From an uncultured SAR86 cluster bacterium (GTDB taxonomy: Bacteria; Pseudomonadota; Gammaproteobacteria; Magnimaribacterales; D2472), in NCBI GenBank assembly GCA_902630885.1, contig CACOWI010000001.1:1-64000 (forward strand): DNA of 64,000 nt. The letters run 5' to 3'. Within the stretch, counting starts at the first letter, position 1, and every line of letters begins with the position of its first letter. The notes beneath the pieces were generated by a model that worked only from the letters and a program-made list of their open reading frames with translations, did no database searches and was not told the DNA's origin. Made by a program: the position numbers and the translations under genes. Below, in pieces: positions 42,369-53,757 of the stretch.

Positions 42369-43985
42369 ATGATTGGAGATATGCAAAAATGGGTACCTAA
42401 TGTCGCGGGTATTATTGAACACGCTAGAGAGATACATCCAAAAACAGAAATAATTAGTAGATTAGTTTCTGGTGAGATCCATAGGTCTAATTATGAAAAA
42501 GTTTGCATTAGATCTAGAAAGTTGGCATCAGCCCTTGAAAGAGATGGTGTTAAACATGGTGATGTTGTTGCAACTCTTGCGTTAAATACATACAGGCATT
42601 TAGAAATGTATTATGGTATTTCGGGCATGGGAGCAATAACTCACACTCTCAATTTCAGATTACATCCTGATCAAGCGGTATACATAATAAATCATGCTGA
42701 GGATAAAATTATTTTTGTAGAATTGCCTTTTATACCAATTCTAGAAGCTTTGCAGGAAAACCTTAAGACTGTTGAAAAATATGTTGTGTTATGTGAGGTT
42801 GATGAAATGCCTGAAACAGTATTAAAAAATGCTATTTCTTATGAGGAATACATACAGGATGGTGACGAAAACTATTCTTGGCCAACTTTAGAGGACGATG
42901 CAGCCTGTGCACTTTGTTATACATCAGGAACAACTGGAAATCCTAAGGGAGTTTTGTATAGCCATAAATCAAATGTAATTCATGCACAAGCAGCTTTGAC
43001 TGCGATGTCTATAAAACCTGATGACACTATCTTGATGGTCGTTCCATTATTCCATGTTTTAGCATGGGGAATTCCTTATTTTGGTCCTATGAATGGACTT
43101 AAATTAGTAATGCCTGGAATGCAAATGGAAGGAGAGCCCTTATTTGAGCTTATTGATCAAGAAGATGTAACTTTAGCATTTGGTGTTCCTACTATTTGGA
43201 TGGGATTGCTTGCTTATTGTAGAGATAATAACAAAATTCTTAGTTCTGTAAAAAATACAATCATTGGTGGCTCAGCATTGTCTTTAGCTACACTTCAGGA
43301 ATTTGATGAAGTACATAATGTAAATGTAATTCATGCTTGGGGTATGACAGAGATGAGTCCTTTGGGAACAACAAATGTTCCAACTCCTGAAATGGATAGT
43401 ATGACTAAAGAGGAAAAGTATGCAGTGCAATTAAAACAGGGCAGACCAATATACGGCGTTGAATTAAAAGTTGTTGATGATAAGGGTAATGAACTACCAA
43501 AAGATGGAGAATCACAAGGTCACTTAATGGTAAGAGGACCGTGGATTCTTCAAAAATATTTCAAGGCTGAAAAAGATGCTGTTGATGCAGATGGATGGTT
43601 TGATACTGGAGATATATCAGTTCTTGATGAAGATGGTTATATGACAATTAAAGATAGAGCAAAAGATGTTATCAAATCTGGTGGAGAATGGATAAGTTCC
43701 ATTGATCTTGAAAATGCTGCATTTGGACATCCGGAAGTTGCAGAAGCATGTGTTGTTGGCATACCTCATCCAAAATGGGACGAAAGACCGATGTTATTTA
43801 TAGTAACAAACTCTGGCGAACCTATTGAAAAAGATAGCATTATCGAATTCTTAAGTGACAAGGTCGCAAAATGGTGGCTACCAGATGAAATAATTTTCTT
43901 AAAAGAGTTACCTCATGGCGCAACTGGTAAACTGCAAAAATTTGATCTAAGAGAAGAATATAATAATTATTATATGGAGAAATAG
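42369..43985 (+). CDS. Acyl-CoA ligase (AMP-binding, AlkK/DmdB-like medium/long-chain)
   Basis: [65 protein letters not shown]. Start trimmed from 42180 to ATG 42369. Confidence 0.92.
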   Translation: MIGDMQKWVPNVAGIIEHAREIHPKTEIISRLVSGEIHRSNYEKVCIRSRKLASALERDGVKHGDVVATLALNTYRHLEMYYGISGMGAITHTLNFRLHPDQAVYIINHAEDKIIFVELPFIPILEALQENLKTVEKYVVLCEVDEMPETVLKNAISYEEYIQDGDENYSWPTLEDDAACALCYTSGTTGNPKGVLYSHKSNVIHAQAALTAMSIKPDDTILMVVPLFHVLAWGIPYFGPMNGLKLVMPGMQMEGEPLFELIDQEDVTLAFGVPTIWMGLLAYCRDNNKILSSVKNTIIGGSALSLATLQEFDEVHNVNVIHAWGMTEMSPLGTTNVPTPEMDSMTKEEKYAVQLKQGRPIYGVELKVVDDKGNELPKDGESQGHLMVRGPWILQKYFKAEKDAVDADGWFDTGDISVLDEDGYMTIKDRAKDVIKSGGEWISSIDLENAAFGHPEVAEACVVGIPHPKWDERPMLFIVTNSGEPIEKDSIIEFLSDKVAKWWLPDEIIFLKELPHGATGKLQKFDLREEYNNYYMEK

Positions 43986-43986
43986 T

Positions 43987-44448
43987 ATGTTGAAAGTTGT
44001 AAAACCAACTGATATCGATTCAGTAATAGGAACAGAGGTAGGAACATCAGAGTGGATAACAATTGATCAAGAAAGAATAAACAAATTTGCTGACGCTACT
44101 ATGGATCATCAATTTATTCATATTGATCCTGAACAAGCAACACCTGTTTTTGGTTCTACGATTGCTCATGGGTTTTTATCTTTGTCATTAGTTGCTGGCA
44201 TACCTTTTAGTCAAGAAATTGGCATGGTCCTTGAAGGAACCAAGATGGGTTTAAATTATGGATTAGATAAAGTAAGGTTTTTGAGCCCTGTACCAGTGAA
44301 CTCTGAGGTAAGAATACATATGAAATGTATAGATATTACTGAAAAGAATCCTGGTCAATACCTTGCTAAGACAGAAGTTACGATGGAAATAAAAGGTGTT
44401 GAAAAACCTGCATTTGTAGCAGAAACACTTAGCATGTTCGTGGTTTAA
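43987..44448 (+). CDS. MaoC-like (R)-specific enoyl-CoA hydratase
   Basis: ITIDQERINKFADATMDHQFIHIDPE ... GSTIAHGFLSLSL. Confidence 0.93.
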   Translation: MLKVVKPTDIDSVIGTEVGTSEWITIDQERINKFADATMDHQFIHIDPEQATPVFGSTIAHGFLSLSLVAGIPFSQEIGMVLEGTKMGLNYGLDKVRFLSPVPVNSEVRIHMKCIDITEKNPGQYLAKTEVTMEIKGVEKPAFVAETLSMFVV

Positions 44449-44451
44449 AAA

Positions 44452-45879
44452 TTATTTTAAAAGACCAATTAAAATTTCGTTGACAGTCTTAGGGTTTGCT
44501 TTTCCTTGAGTTTCTTTCATAACCTGACCAACAAAGAAACCAAATAATTTATCTTTTCCTGATTTATATGCCTTAACTTGGTCAGGATTTGATTCGATTA
44601 TTTTTTTAGCAACATTTTCAAGTAAATTTTCATCTTGAATTTGAATCAAACCTTTTGATTCAATAATTTGATCTACATCGGATGCAGTTTCCCAGACTTC
44701 TTCAAGAACAGACTTTGCAATTTTTCCTGAAATAGTACCGTCAGAAATTCGTTCAATAAGTTTTCCAAAATTTTCAGGAGAAAGATTGGATTCATCTATA
44801 TCAATGTTATTTTTATTTAATAAAGCACTAACGTCGCCTACTAGCCATTTTGCAACTAATCCAGCATCATCTGTTTTAGAGGAAGCCTCCTCAAACATAT
44901 TTGCCATAGTTTTAGACGAAGCAATGATTGTAGCTTCTGATTCTTCAAGGCCTATTTCATTAACATATCTAATCTCTTTTTCTTCAGGAAGTTCAGGAAG
45001 ATTTTCTTTAATTTCTTTTAACTCTTTATCTGAAATTATTACTGGTAAGAGATCAGGACAGGGGAAGTACCTATAATCGTTTGCTTCTTCTTTAGATCGC
45101 ATAGATCTTGTTTCATTCTTATCGCTATCATAGAGCCTTGTTTCTTGAACAACAGATTCACCATTTTCAATAAGTTTTATTTGTCTATTAATTTCAAAGT
45201 TAATTGCTTTTTCAATAAACTTAAAAGAGTTAATATTTTTTAATTCTGCTCTTATTCCAAGTTCCTTATCACCACTTTTCCTAATTGAGACGTTAACATC
45301 GCATCTCATTGAACCTTGAGCCATATTTCCATCGCAGATATCTAAAAATGTAACAAGCTGTCTTATCGCTTTAAAATATGCAACTGCTTCTTTTGCACTC
45401 GAAATTTCAGGCTCTGACACAATTTCTAAAAGAGGAGTCCCAGCTCTATTTAAGTCTACGCCAGTTTCTCCTTCGAACATATCATGAATTGATTTTCCTG
45501 CGTCTTCCTCAAGATGCGCTCTTGTTATATTAATTTTCTTCTCGTAATCATCAACTGAAATTTTAATTGAGCCATTTTCAATTATTGGTTGTTCCATTTG
45601 AGTTATTTGATAACCTTTTGGTAAATCTGGATAAAAATAATTCTTTCTATCAAATGATGATGTTTGATTGATATTCGCTCCTGTAGCAAGTCCAAAGCGA
45701 ATAGCTTTATAAAATGCTTCTCTATTTGCAACAGGAAGAACACCTGGTAATCCCATATCTACAAGATCAACATGAGTATTAGATTCAGCTCCGAATTCTG
45801 TTGAACCACCTGAAAATAATTTAGATTTAGTAGATAGTTGAACATGTATTTCTAATCCTATTACTGTTTCCCAACTCAT
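44452..45879 (-). CDS. gatB: Asp/Glu-tRNA(Asn/Gln) amidotransferase subunit B
   Basis: WETVIGLEIHVQLSTKSKLFSG, RKNYFYPDLPKGYQI, EDAGKS. Start trimmed to MSWETVIG. Confidence 0.97.
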   Translation of the reverse strand: MSWETVIGLEIHVQLSTKSKLFSGGSTEFGAESNTHVDLVDMGLPGVLPVANREAFYKAIRFGLATGANINQTSSFDRKNYFYPDLPKGYQITQMEQPIIENGSIKISVDDYEKKINITRAHLEEDAGKSIHDMFEGETGVDLNRAGTPLLEIVSEPEISSAKEAVAYFKAIRQLVTFLDICDGNMAQGSMRCDVNVSIRKSGDKELGIRAELKNINSFKFIEKAINFEINRQIKLIENGESVVQETRLYDSDKNETRSMRSKEEANDYRYFPCPDLLPVIISDKELKEIKENLPELPEEKEIRYVNEIGLEESEATIIASSKTMANMFEEASSKTDDAGLVAKWLVGDVSALLNKNNIDIDESNLSPENFGKLIERISDGTISGKIAKSVLEEVWETASDVDQIIESKGLIQIQDENLLENVAKKIIESNPDQVKAYKSGKDKLFGFFVGQVMKETQGKANPKTVNEILIGLLK

Positions 45880-47327
45880 TGTTTTATTCCTTCTGGTGTA
45901 TACATATGCCAATTAGTTTCATTCTGATACATGTGAGCAAAATTAAGAATAGTACTTTCATCAAGAAAATTTCCAATTATTTGAAGCCCGATAGGTTTAT
46001 TTTGAATATTCCCATTTGGTAAGGATATTGCAGGTAGACCAGCAAGATTTGCAGATATTGTGAATAAGTCTTCTAAATACATTTGTATTGGATCGTCGCC
46101 TTTCGATCCCATCTCAAATGCTGGCCCTCGAGTGGTAGGAGTCATTATCACATCAATATTTTTAAAAGCATTATCAAAATCATTTTTGATTAATCGTCTA
46201 ACTTGTTGAGCTTTTTTATAGTAAGCGTCGTAGTAACCAGCAGATAGAACATATGAACCTATTAATATTCTTCTTTTTACTTCGTCACCAAAACCCTCAG
46301 AACGAGTTTTAACATATAACTCTTCAAGATCTTTTACATCTTCTGATCTCATACCAAACTTTACTCCATCAAACCTTGATAAGTTCGAAGAGCACTCAGC
46401 AGGAGCAACAACGTAATAAGTTGGAACTGATAATGATAAATTTGGTAATGAAATATCAACAAGCTCAGCTCCTAGAGATTCAAATTCTTTTAACGAATTA
46501 TGATATATTTCAACAACATCGTTATTAAGACTAGATAGATCTAAATCTTTGACAATTCCGATTTTTTTATTTTTCAAAGAGTTATTCAAGCTTTCCTCAA
46601 AGTTAGGTATCTCATCTTCAAGAGAAGTTGTATCTTTCTCATCATGTGAACACATTTCATTTAAAATCAATGCACAATCCTCTGCAGTTCTTGCCATCGG
46701 GCCAGCTTGATCAAGACTTGAAGCAAAAGCTATCATGCCCCATCTAGAAACTCTTCCATATGTGGGTTTTAGACCAGTTATTCCACACAGTGAAGCTGGT
46801 TGCCTTATAGAACCACCTGTATCTGTTCCTGTTGCAGCGGGTACTATTCCCGCAGAAACAGCTGAAGCTGAACCACCCGAACTTCCGCCAGGAACTAAAT
46901 TTTTACCCCAAGGATTTTGAACGTTACCAAAAAAACTTGTTTCATTTGAGGAACCCATAGCGAATTCATCCATGTTAGTTTTACCAATTGAAATACATCC
47001 TGCATTTTCAAGATTTTCAATAACGGTCGCTGAATATGGAGGTATAAAATTATTTAATATATTTGAACCACATGTTGTTCTTAGATTTTTAGAACAAAAA
47101 AGGTCTTTTTGAGCAATAGGAATGCCTGCAAGAGGTAAATTTGATGAATTATTATCAAATTCTTCAGCTTTTTTTATTGATTCTTCCTCATTAAGAGTAA
47201 TAAAAGCATTTAAATCTTCATTTTCTTTAATAAGCTTATAAACTTCTTCAATAATTTCTTTATAAGAAATCTCTTTTTGAGAAATCATGCTTTTAATTTC
47301 TTTTATTGATTTATATTTAATTGTCAC
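45876..47327 (-). CDS. gatA: Asp/Glu-tRNA(Asn/Gln) amidotransferase subunit A
   Basis: PLAGIPIAQKDLFC, PGGSSGGSASAVSAGIVPAATGTDTGGSIRQPASLCG (amidase signature). Confidence 0.97.
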   Translation of the reverse strand: MTIKYKSIKEIKSMISQKEISYKEIIEEVYKLIKENEDLNAFITLNEEESIKKAEEFDNNSSNLPLAGIPIAQKDLFCSKNLRTTCGSNILNNFIPPYSATVIENLENAGCISIGKTNMDEFAMGSSNETSFFGNVQNPWGKNLVPGGSSGGSASAVSAGIVPAATGTDTGGSIRQPASLCGITGLKPTYGRVSRWGMIAFASSLDQAGPMARTAEDCALILNEMCSHDEKDTTSLEDEIPNFEESLNNSLKNKKIGIVKDLDLSSLNNDVVEIYHNSLKEFESLGAELVDISLPNLSLSVPTYYVVAPAECSSNLSRFDGVKFGMRSEDVKDLEELYVKTRSEGFGDEVKRRILIGSYVLSAGYYDAYYKKAQQVRRLIKNDFDNAFKNIDVIMTPTTRGPAFEMGSKGDDPIQMYLEDLFTISANLAGLPAISLPNGNIQNKPIGLQIIGNFLDESTILNFAHMYQNETNWHMYTPEGIKQ

Positions 47328-47605
47328 TCAACAACCCTTGGAACCAAAAAATAGTCTTCGTTAGCAGAAGGTGCGACTTCAAGCATCTCTTTTTTTAGAT
47401 TTTTAGCAGTCACGATATCTTTTCTTGTTTTAGCTGTTTTTTCTAATGGATTTTTTAAAGGAGCTATCTCAGTGGTATCGACATCATTTAATTGATCAAC
47501 AAATTCAATAATGTTGCTCAGGTCTTTAATAATTTTTTCTTCCTTTTCACCATCAATTTTTAATCTAGATAGGTAAGATATAGTTGTTACTGTTTTCTTG
47601 TCCAT
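47324..47605 (-). CDS. gatC: Asp/Glu-tRNA(Asn/Gln) amidotransferase subunit C
   Basis: YLSRLKIDGEKEEKIIKDLSNIIEFVDQLNDVDT. Confidence 0.93.
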   Translation of the reverse strand: MDKKTVTTISYLSRLKIDGEKEEKIIKDLSNIIEFVDQLNDVDTTEIAPLKNPLEKTAKTRKDIVTAKNLKKEMLEVAPSANEDYFLVPRVVE

Positions 47606-47648
47606 ATATAGGATATTATTATAGTTTAGTGGGTGGATATTAACCTAA

Positions 47649-48737
<1,089 letters not shown>

Positions 48738-48742
48738 TTCTA

Positions 48743-49579
48743 ATGGCTAGGACAGCGCCAACTCCTGGTCAAAAAATTAGCTTTATAATGCTTACATTAA
48801 TAAGTACATTAATTTTGTATCTTGATTTAACTTCTAATAATTTTCAGAACATTAAGAATGGATTTAAAGCATTCAAAATATCATCTTTTTATATATTAAA
48901 AGAGATTTCAATTGAACCAATTAAATCAATAATTAGCTTTACAAAGAGTAAGGATGACTTACTTGAAGAAAATAAAAATTTGAAAGCTGCCTTAGAGCTT
49001 AGCTATTTAAATAATTATTTAGTCTCCAAAGAAAATATTTTTTATAAAGATAAAGAGATTATTAAGAATGCCCATGACAAAGGTGACTATAAATTTGCAT
49101 ATGATGTTGCCTATCTAAAAAGCATTGATCCAAATATGTTTATCTGTTGTGACAAACATAGAATGTTCATTGAAATAAAAGGAAATAATGATGCCTCATA
49201 TAATGAGAGCATAGTTTTTAATAGTGAAGGAATACTTGGTCAGATTATTAATGAAAGTAAATTTTATGAAGTATTGCTTCTAACAGATATTTCTCATTCA
49301 TTGCCAATAAAGCTTAAATCAAATAAATTTTATTGTAATGCGAAGGGAAGCGGAAGAGCTGAATATATTACGTGTAACTATAACCCTCTAATTTGGACAG
49401 AAGTTATAAATGAATCTCAAGCTGTTTATACATCTGGCTTAGGTGGTGTTTATCCAAAAGACATAGAAATTGGATATGTGAATTCAATAATAAACACTAA
49501 TTCTAAAGAGACAAGAATTGAAATTAAGTTATTAGCAAACCCTCTTAATGGGAGTCAGTTTGGAGTACTAAACTATTAA
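48743..49579 (+). CDS. mreC: Rod shape-determining protein MreC
   Basis: Position after mreB; N-terminal TM then coiled coil and GILGQI.ES.FYEVLLLTD-type beta domain. Confidence 0.88.
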   Translation: MARTAPTPGQKISFIMLTLISTLILYLDLTSNNFQNIKNGFKAFKISSFYILKEISIEPIKSIISFTKSKDDLLEENKNLKAALELSYLNNYLVSKENIFYKDKEIIKNAHDKGDYKFAYDVAYLKSIDPNMFICCDKHRMFIEIKGNNDASYNESIVFNSEGILGQIINESKFYEVLLLTDISHSLPIKLKSNKFYCNAKGSGRAEYITCNYNPLIWTEVINESQAVYTSGLGGVYPKDIEIGYVNSIINTNSKETRIEIKLLANPLNGSQFGVLNY

Positions 49580-50052
49580 TGACTAGTTTGTTCAAAAGAT
49601 TTTTTCTTATTATTTTCATAAATTTCATTGATCAAAATTTAGCCATTTTATTTTCTAAATTATTTATTATTATTCCTTTAACTTTTTTAGCTTATTCTTT
49701 TTACGTTTATAAATCAGACAAAAATATAAGCGCTTTAGAAGCATTCTCTTTCGGTTTTTTTGTTGATTTAATTTCTGATACTTTCTTTGGTTTAAATGCC
49801 ACGATTTATTGTCTAGTAACATATTTTATAAATCAAAATGCAAATTCATTTAAATTATTTAGCTATTTACAAATATGCCTATTTTTTGGATTATCGGCTT
49901 CTGCTTACGTTGGCTTTACTCAATTAATAACTAATTTGTATGATTTCTCATACATAACTCTCTTGGTTAGCTCTATTGTAAATATAATTTTTTGTTTTTT
50001 TATTGCTTTAATATCATCCTATTTCCCTCAGCAGCTGAACATTAAACTGTAA
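49579..50052 (+). CDS. mreD: Rod shape-determining protein MreD
   Basis: Small polytopic membrane protein, FGFFVDLISDTFFGLNATIYCLV, mreBCD order. Confidence 0.85.
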   Translation: MTSLFKRFFLIIFINFIDQNLAILFSKLFIIIPLTFLAYSFYVYKSDKNISALEAFSFGFFVDLISDTFFGLNATIYCLVTYFINQNANSFKLFSYLQICLFFGLSASAYVGFTQLITNLYDFSYITLLVSSIVNIIFCFFIALISSYFPQQLNIKL

Positions 50053-52401
50053 ATGACTCCTGTGAAAAATATTTTTAAATCTTTGCTTATATTAGTAATT
50101 TTTGTGTCTCTTGTGACAGTGGCAACTTATTATTTTTTTCTAATCAAGCCAGAAAATATTATTTCTGTCGCAAACAAGATAATGAAAGAAAATTATTCAA
50201 TACAGTATAGAGAAATAGAGTCTGACTTAAATTTTCTCTCACCTTTTGTTGTTTTAAGTGATGTAATAATAATAGATCAAGAGAATAATGGAATTATAAA
50301 ATCTGACGAAATTAAAATTGGTTTAAAGATAATTAAATCTTTACTAAATGGTCATATTGATTTGAACACACTGTCTATAACAAATGTAGAATTTCTAAAT
50401 GGAGCCACCTCTAAAACAAGCAATGGAATTTATAGAATCAACATTAGCAATCTTCACGTCCATTCTAATCAATTCATTTTTTCCACTAGAAACACTGAAA
50501 TCTTAAATAAAGAAGGTAACTTATCAATCTTTAATAAAGATGGAAAGATAAATAATATTCCATTTAAAGAATTAAGTGTATTCAACAAAGCAGAATCAGG
50601 TTTTTACCAATATTTAGCTTTTTTTGAATTAGATGAGAACATAATAGAAAAGGAAGAACTAATAAATTTAGACGAATTTTATGATAAGAAAATTAGTCTT
50701 TATTTATCTAGCAAAGGATATTTTGATTCCAAGCAAAATAAGATAACAAGCATAAATAAATACATATTTAATAATTCAAGTTTAGTAACTGAATCAAATT
50801 ATGAAATACAAGATGTAGAAGCTGTTTTGTATACAAACATTGATCAAAATTTGAGTGGCTTATTTTCTGCCAAAATTCCAGATCAGATGATAGAGGGGTC
50901 AATAACATATAACGATAAGCTAATTTTAAGATCACAAGTTTCCTTAAAATTAAATGAACTATTTGATTATGGCGAATATATTAATATTAGCGGCAATGAA
51001 ACATTTAAAGCAAAATTAATTATCGATAAAAAAGCTTCACTTGAATTGACAAGCAACCTTTCGAATACAACTATAAGATCTAATATTAATGATTTAAAAA
51101 AGGATCCTTCAGAGTATTTGAAAACAATAATTTATATATCAGATTTATCCGAACCAACGTATGCCATTGAAAATAAAGAATTTAAGGCTTTCATAGATGA
51201 TAATTCAAATGGATATTTTTCATTAGGACCATCATTTGATGAGGATATTGAAAACCTTCAGGTCATAGATGGATTTTATATATTTTTAGAATTAAATAAT
51301 CTTAAGATTGATAATCTAGTTATAGATAATCAACTCGAAGATAATTCAAATTTAAAATTAATTAAACTCAAAATAAATCAATTAGATTTTTTTAATAATC
51401 TTTATAGAGATCAAAAATTTGAAATTAAATTTAATAACAATGAGATAAAAGCATCTTTTAATGGCGATAATCTTAATGGAACTCTCAGAATTGATTCAAC
51501 TGGATTTTCTAGAATAGATGTTTTTGATACGAAATTTGATTTTAAAGGGATAAATATTATTGAGGGAAGTGAATCTCTTAACTTTGATGATATCAATTTA
51601 AGATTTATTGGAAAAAATATTCAAACATTTGATGATGTTTTTCAAAATATTGATTTTTACTTTCTTAGAAATAAAACATTAACAACAATTGATAATATAA
51701 AAATTTCTAGTGATAGTTTTAATATAGGACCCTCAAATGAAAATGAAAAAGCATATATAAGTTACAACATTAAAAGTGATTTATATAAGGTAAGAGGGTC
51801 ATATGAAATAAATAACGAGAATAATATTTTTGAGAATTTTATTAATTATGATTTTGAATATCTTTTTTCAGATTTGAATATTCAATGGGAGAGTATTATT
51901 CAACTGAAAAATTTAGAGGGAAGAATTAAATTTAAAATTAAAGATCTTGAGTCTAATACATCCATGCCGGACTCGGCATTACTAAGAGCTCTTAAGATAT
52001 TTAACTTGAACGCCTTGCTAAATAATTTATCTAATGAGTCAACTTTTAATAATTCAAAGCTAACAATAAGCAGGGCTGAAGGAGACTTTTATGTTGGTCA
52101 AAAAAGGGCTTTGTTTAGTAAACCAATAAAATTAGAAACAGCGGAAGCAAAAATGAATTGGACTGGAAATGTAATTAAAGATAAAAATGGTTTGTTAGAT
52201 CAGCTAGACTTAGATTTGGATATGCGATTAAAGGTTTCTGAGAATATTCCCTGGTATGCAGCTATTTTTGGTGGCATCCCAGCTCTTGCAGGAGGCTTTG
52301 TTTTCGAAAACATTATCGATGAAAGGCTTGATGATGCATCAACTTTTAAATTTAAAGTAACAGGATCAATCGATGAACCAAAAATTAAAAGACTAGATTA
52401 G
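50053..52401 (+). CDS. yhdP: AsmA-like/YhdP family protein (short form)
   Basis: N-terminal TM, long beta-rich periplasmic domain, AsmA-like C-terminus (SALLRALKIFNLNALL...FYVGQKRALFSKPIKLETAEAKMNWTG...PWYAAIFGGIPALAGGFVFE); after mreBCD. Confidence 0.75.
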   Translation: MTPVKNIFKSLLILVIFVSLVTVATYYFFLIKPENIISVANKIMKENYSIQYREIESDLNFLSPFVVLSDVIIIDQENNGIIKSDEIKIGLKIIKSLLNGHIDLNTLSITNVEFLNGATSKTSNGIYRINISNLHVHSNQFIFSTRNTEILNKEGNLSIFNKDGKINNIPFKELSVFNKAESGFYQYLAFFELDENIIEKEELINLDEFYDKKISLYLSSKGYFDSKQNKITSINKYIFNNSSLVTESNYEIQDVEAVLYTNIDQNLSGLFSAKIPDQMIEGSITYNDKLILRSQVSLKLNELFDYGEYINISGNETFKAKLIIDKKASLELTSNLSNTTIRSNINDLKKDPSEYLKTIIYISDLSEPTYAIENKEFKAFIDDNSNGYFSLGPSFDEDIENLQVIDGFYIFLELNNLKIDNLVIDNQLEDNSNLKLIKLKINQLDFFNNLYRDQKFEIKFNNNEIKASFNGDNLNGTLRIDSTGFSRIDVFDTKFDFKGINIIEGSESLNFDDINLRFIGKNIQTFDDVFQNIDFYFLRNKTLTTIDNIKISSDSFNIGPSNENEKAYISYNIKSDLYKVRGSYEINNENNIFENFINYDFEYLFSDLNIQWESIIQLKNLEGRIKFKIKDLESNTSMPDSALLRALKIFNLNALLNNLSNESTFNNSKLTISRAEGDFYVGQKRALFSKPIKLETAEAKMNWTGNVIKDKNGLLDQLDLDLDMRLKVSENIPWYAAIFGGIPALAGGFVFENIIDERLDDASTFKFKVTGSIDEPKIKRLD

Positions 52402-53733
52402 ATAAATTGTTGCTAATCCTAAAAATGATATAAAACCAACAACATCAGTAACTGTTGTAACTATAACACTTCCACCAATTGCAGGATCTTGTTTAAGCTT
52501 TCTTAAAATAAGAGGAACTAGGATTCCTGCAACCACAGAACTCATCAAATTTATAATAAGAGCACAAGATATCAAAATAGCAATAATGGTGTCTTGAAAC
52601 CAAGCATATGTAATAAACCCAACCAAAATTGATAAGACTATTCCATTTAATATTGATACTGCTAGCTCTCTTTTAAAAAGCCACCGAATATTTGATGTAT
52701 TTATTTGCTCTAAGGTAAGACCTCTTAAAACTATAGTTAGAGTTTGTGTAGCGGCAACACCTCCCATACTTGCAACAATCGGCATTAATACAGCTAGATA
52801 CACAATTTTATCAATTACATCTTGAAATAAATTTATTGCACTTGCAGCAATGAAAGCAGTAGCTAAATTTAAGCTTAGCCAAAATACTCTACTTCTTGCT
52901 GCTCTTCCAGGAGGTGCAAAAGTATCCTCTGCAACACCCGCCATTCCTAATAAATTTTGATCAGCATCCTCTCTTATAACATCAACAACATCATCAATAG
53001 TTATTCTTCCAATTAATTTACCATCGGCATCAACTACTGAAGAAGAAATTAAATCATTTCTCTCAAATAAAGTTGCAACTTCTTTATCATTTAAGTCTAC
53101 ATCAATTGGTAGAAATTCAGTTTCCATTATTTCTCGCACAAGCATAATAGGCTTAGATGTGATTATTTTACTTATTGAAAGCTCCCCTAAATATTCGTTT
53201 TCTTGATTAACAACAAATATTTTGTCTGTGTTTTCAGGTAAATCACCTTGATCTCTTAAATAAGTTATTACTTCTTTAATTGAGTTGCTTGGCCTGACGC
53301 TTATTACATCAGTATTTAAGAGTCCACCAGCAGTATTATCTGGATAAGTAAGCCCAATTTCGATTCTTTTTCTATCAACTAAAGACATATTTGATAAAAT
53401 TTTATCCATTCTCTCTTCGGGTAGATTTTGTAAGATATCTACAATCTCATCTAACTCAAGTTCTTTTACAGCCTCAATTAATTCTTCATTAGAAATATTT
53501 GAAACCAAATCTTGTTGAATTTCTTCTCCTAATTCAAAAAGCACATCACCTTCTTCTTCTGTCTTCAATAATGAAAATAAAAGAGTTCTTTGTTTTGGTG
53601 GTGATGATTCGAGAGCATGAGCAATTTCAGGCGCAGTCATTTTGCTTAAAAGCCGCCTGATTTGATTTAGTGACAGATTTGATGAATCATCTAAGATAAT
53701 ATCAAGATTATCTTTAATATCATTTTTACTCAT
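52393..53733 (-). CDS. mgtE: Magnesium transporter MgtE
   Basis: MgtE_N, tandem CBS domains, AVLMPIVASMGGVAATQTLTIVLRGL. Confidence 0.95.
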   Translation of the reverse strand: MSKNDIKDNLDIILDDSSNLSLNQIRRLLSKMTAPEIAHALESSPPKQRTLLFSLLKTEEEGDVLFELGEEIQQDLVSNISNEELIEAVKELELDEIVDILQNLPEERMDKILSNMSLVDRKRIEIGLTYPDNTAGGLLNTDVISVRPSNSIKEVITYLRDQGDLPENTDKIFVVNQENEYLGELSISKIITSKPIMLVREIMETEFLPIDVDLNDKEVATLFERNDLISSSVVDADGKLIGRITIDDVVDVIREDADQNLLGMAGVAEDTFAPPGRAARSRVFWLSLNLATAFIAASAINLFQDVIDKIVYLAVLMPIVASMGGVAATQTLTIVLRGLTLEQINTSNIRWLFKRELAVSILNGIVLSILVGFITYAWFQDTIIAILISCALIINLMSSVVAGILVPLILRKLKQDPAIGGSVIVTTVTDVVGFISFLGLATIYLI

Positions 53734-53757
53734 ACTCTAATTCTAACCTGAAAAGAA

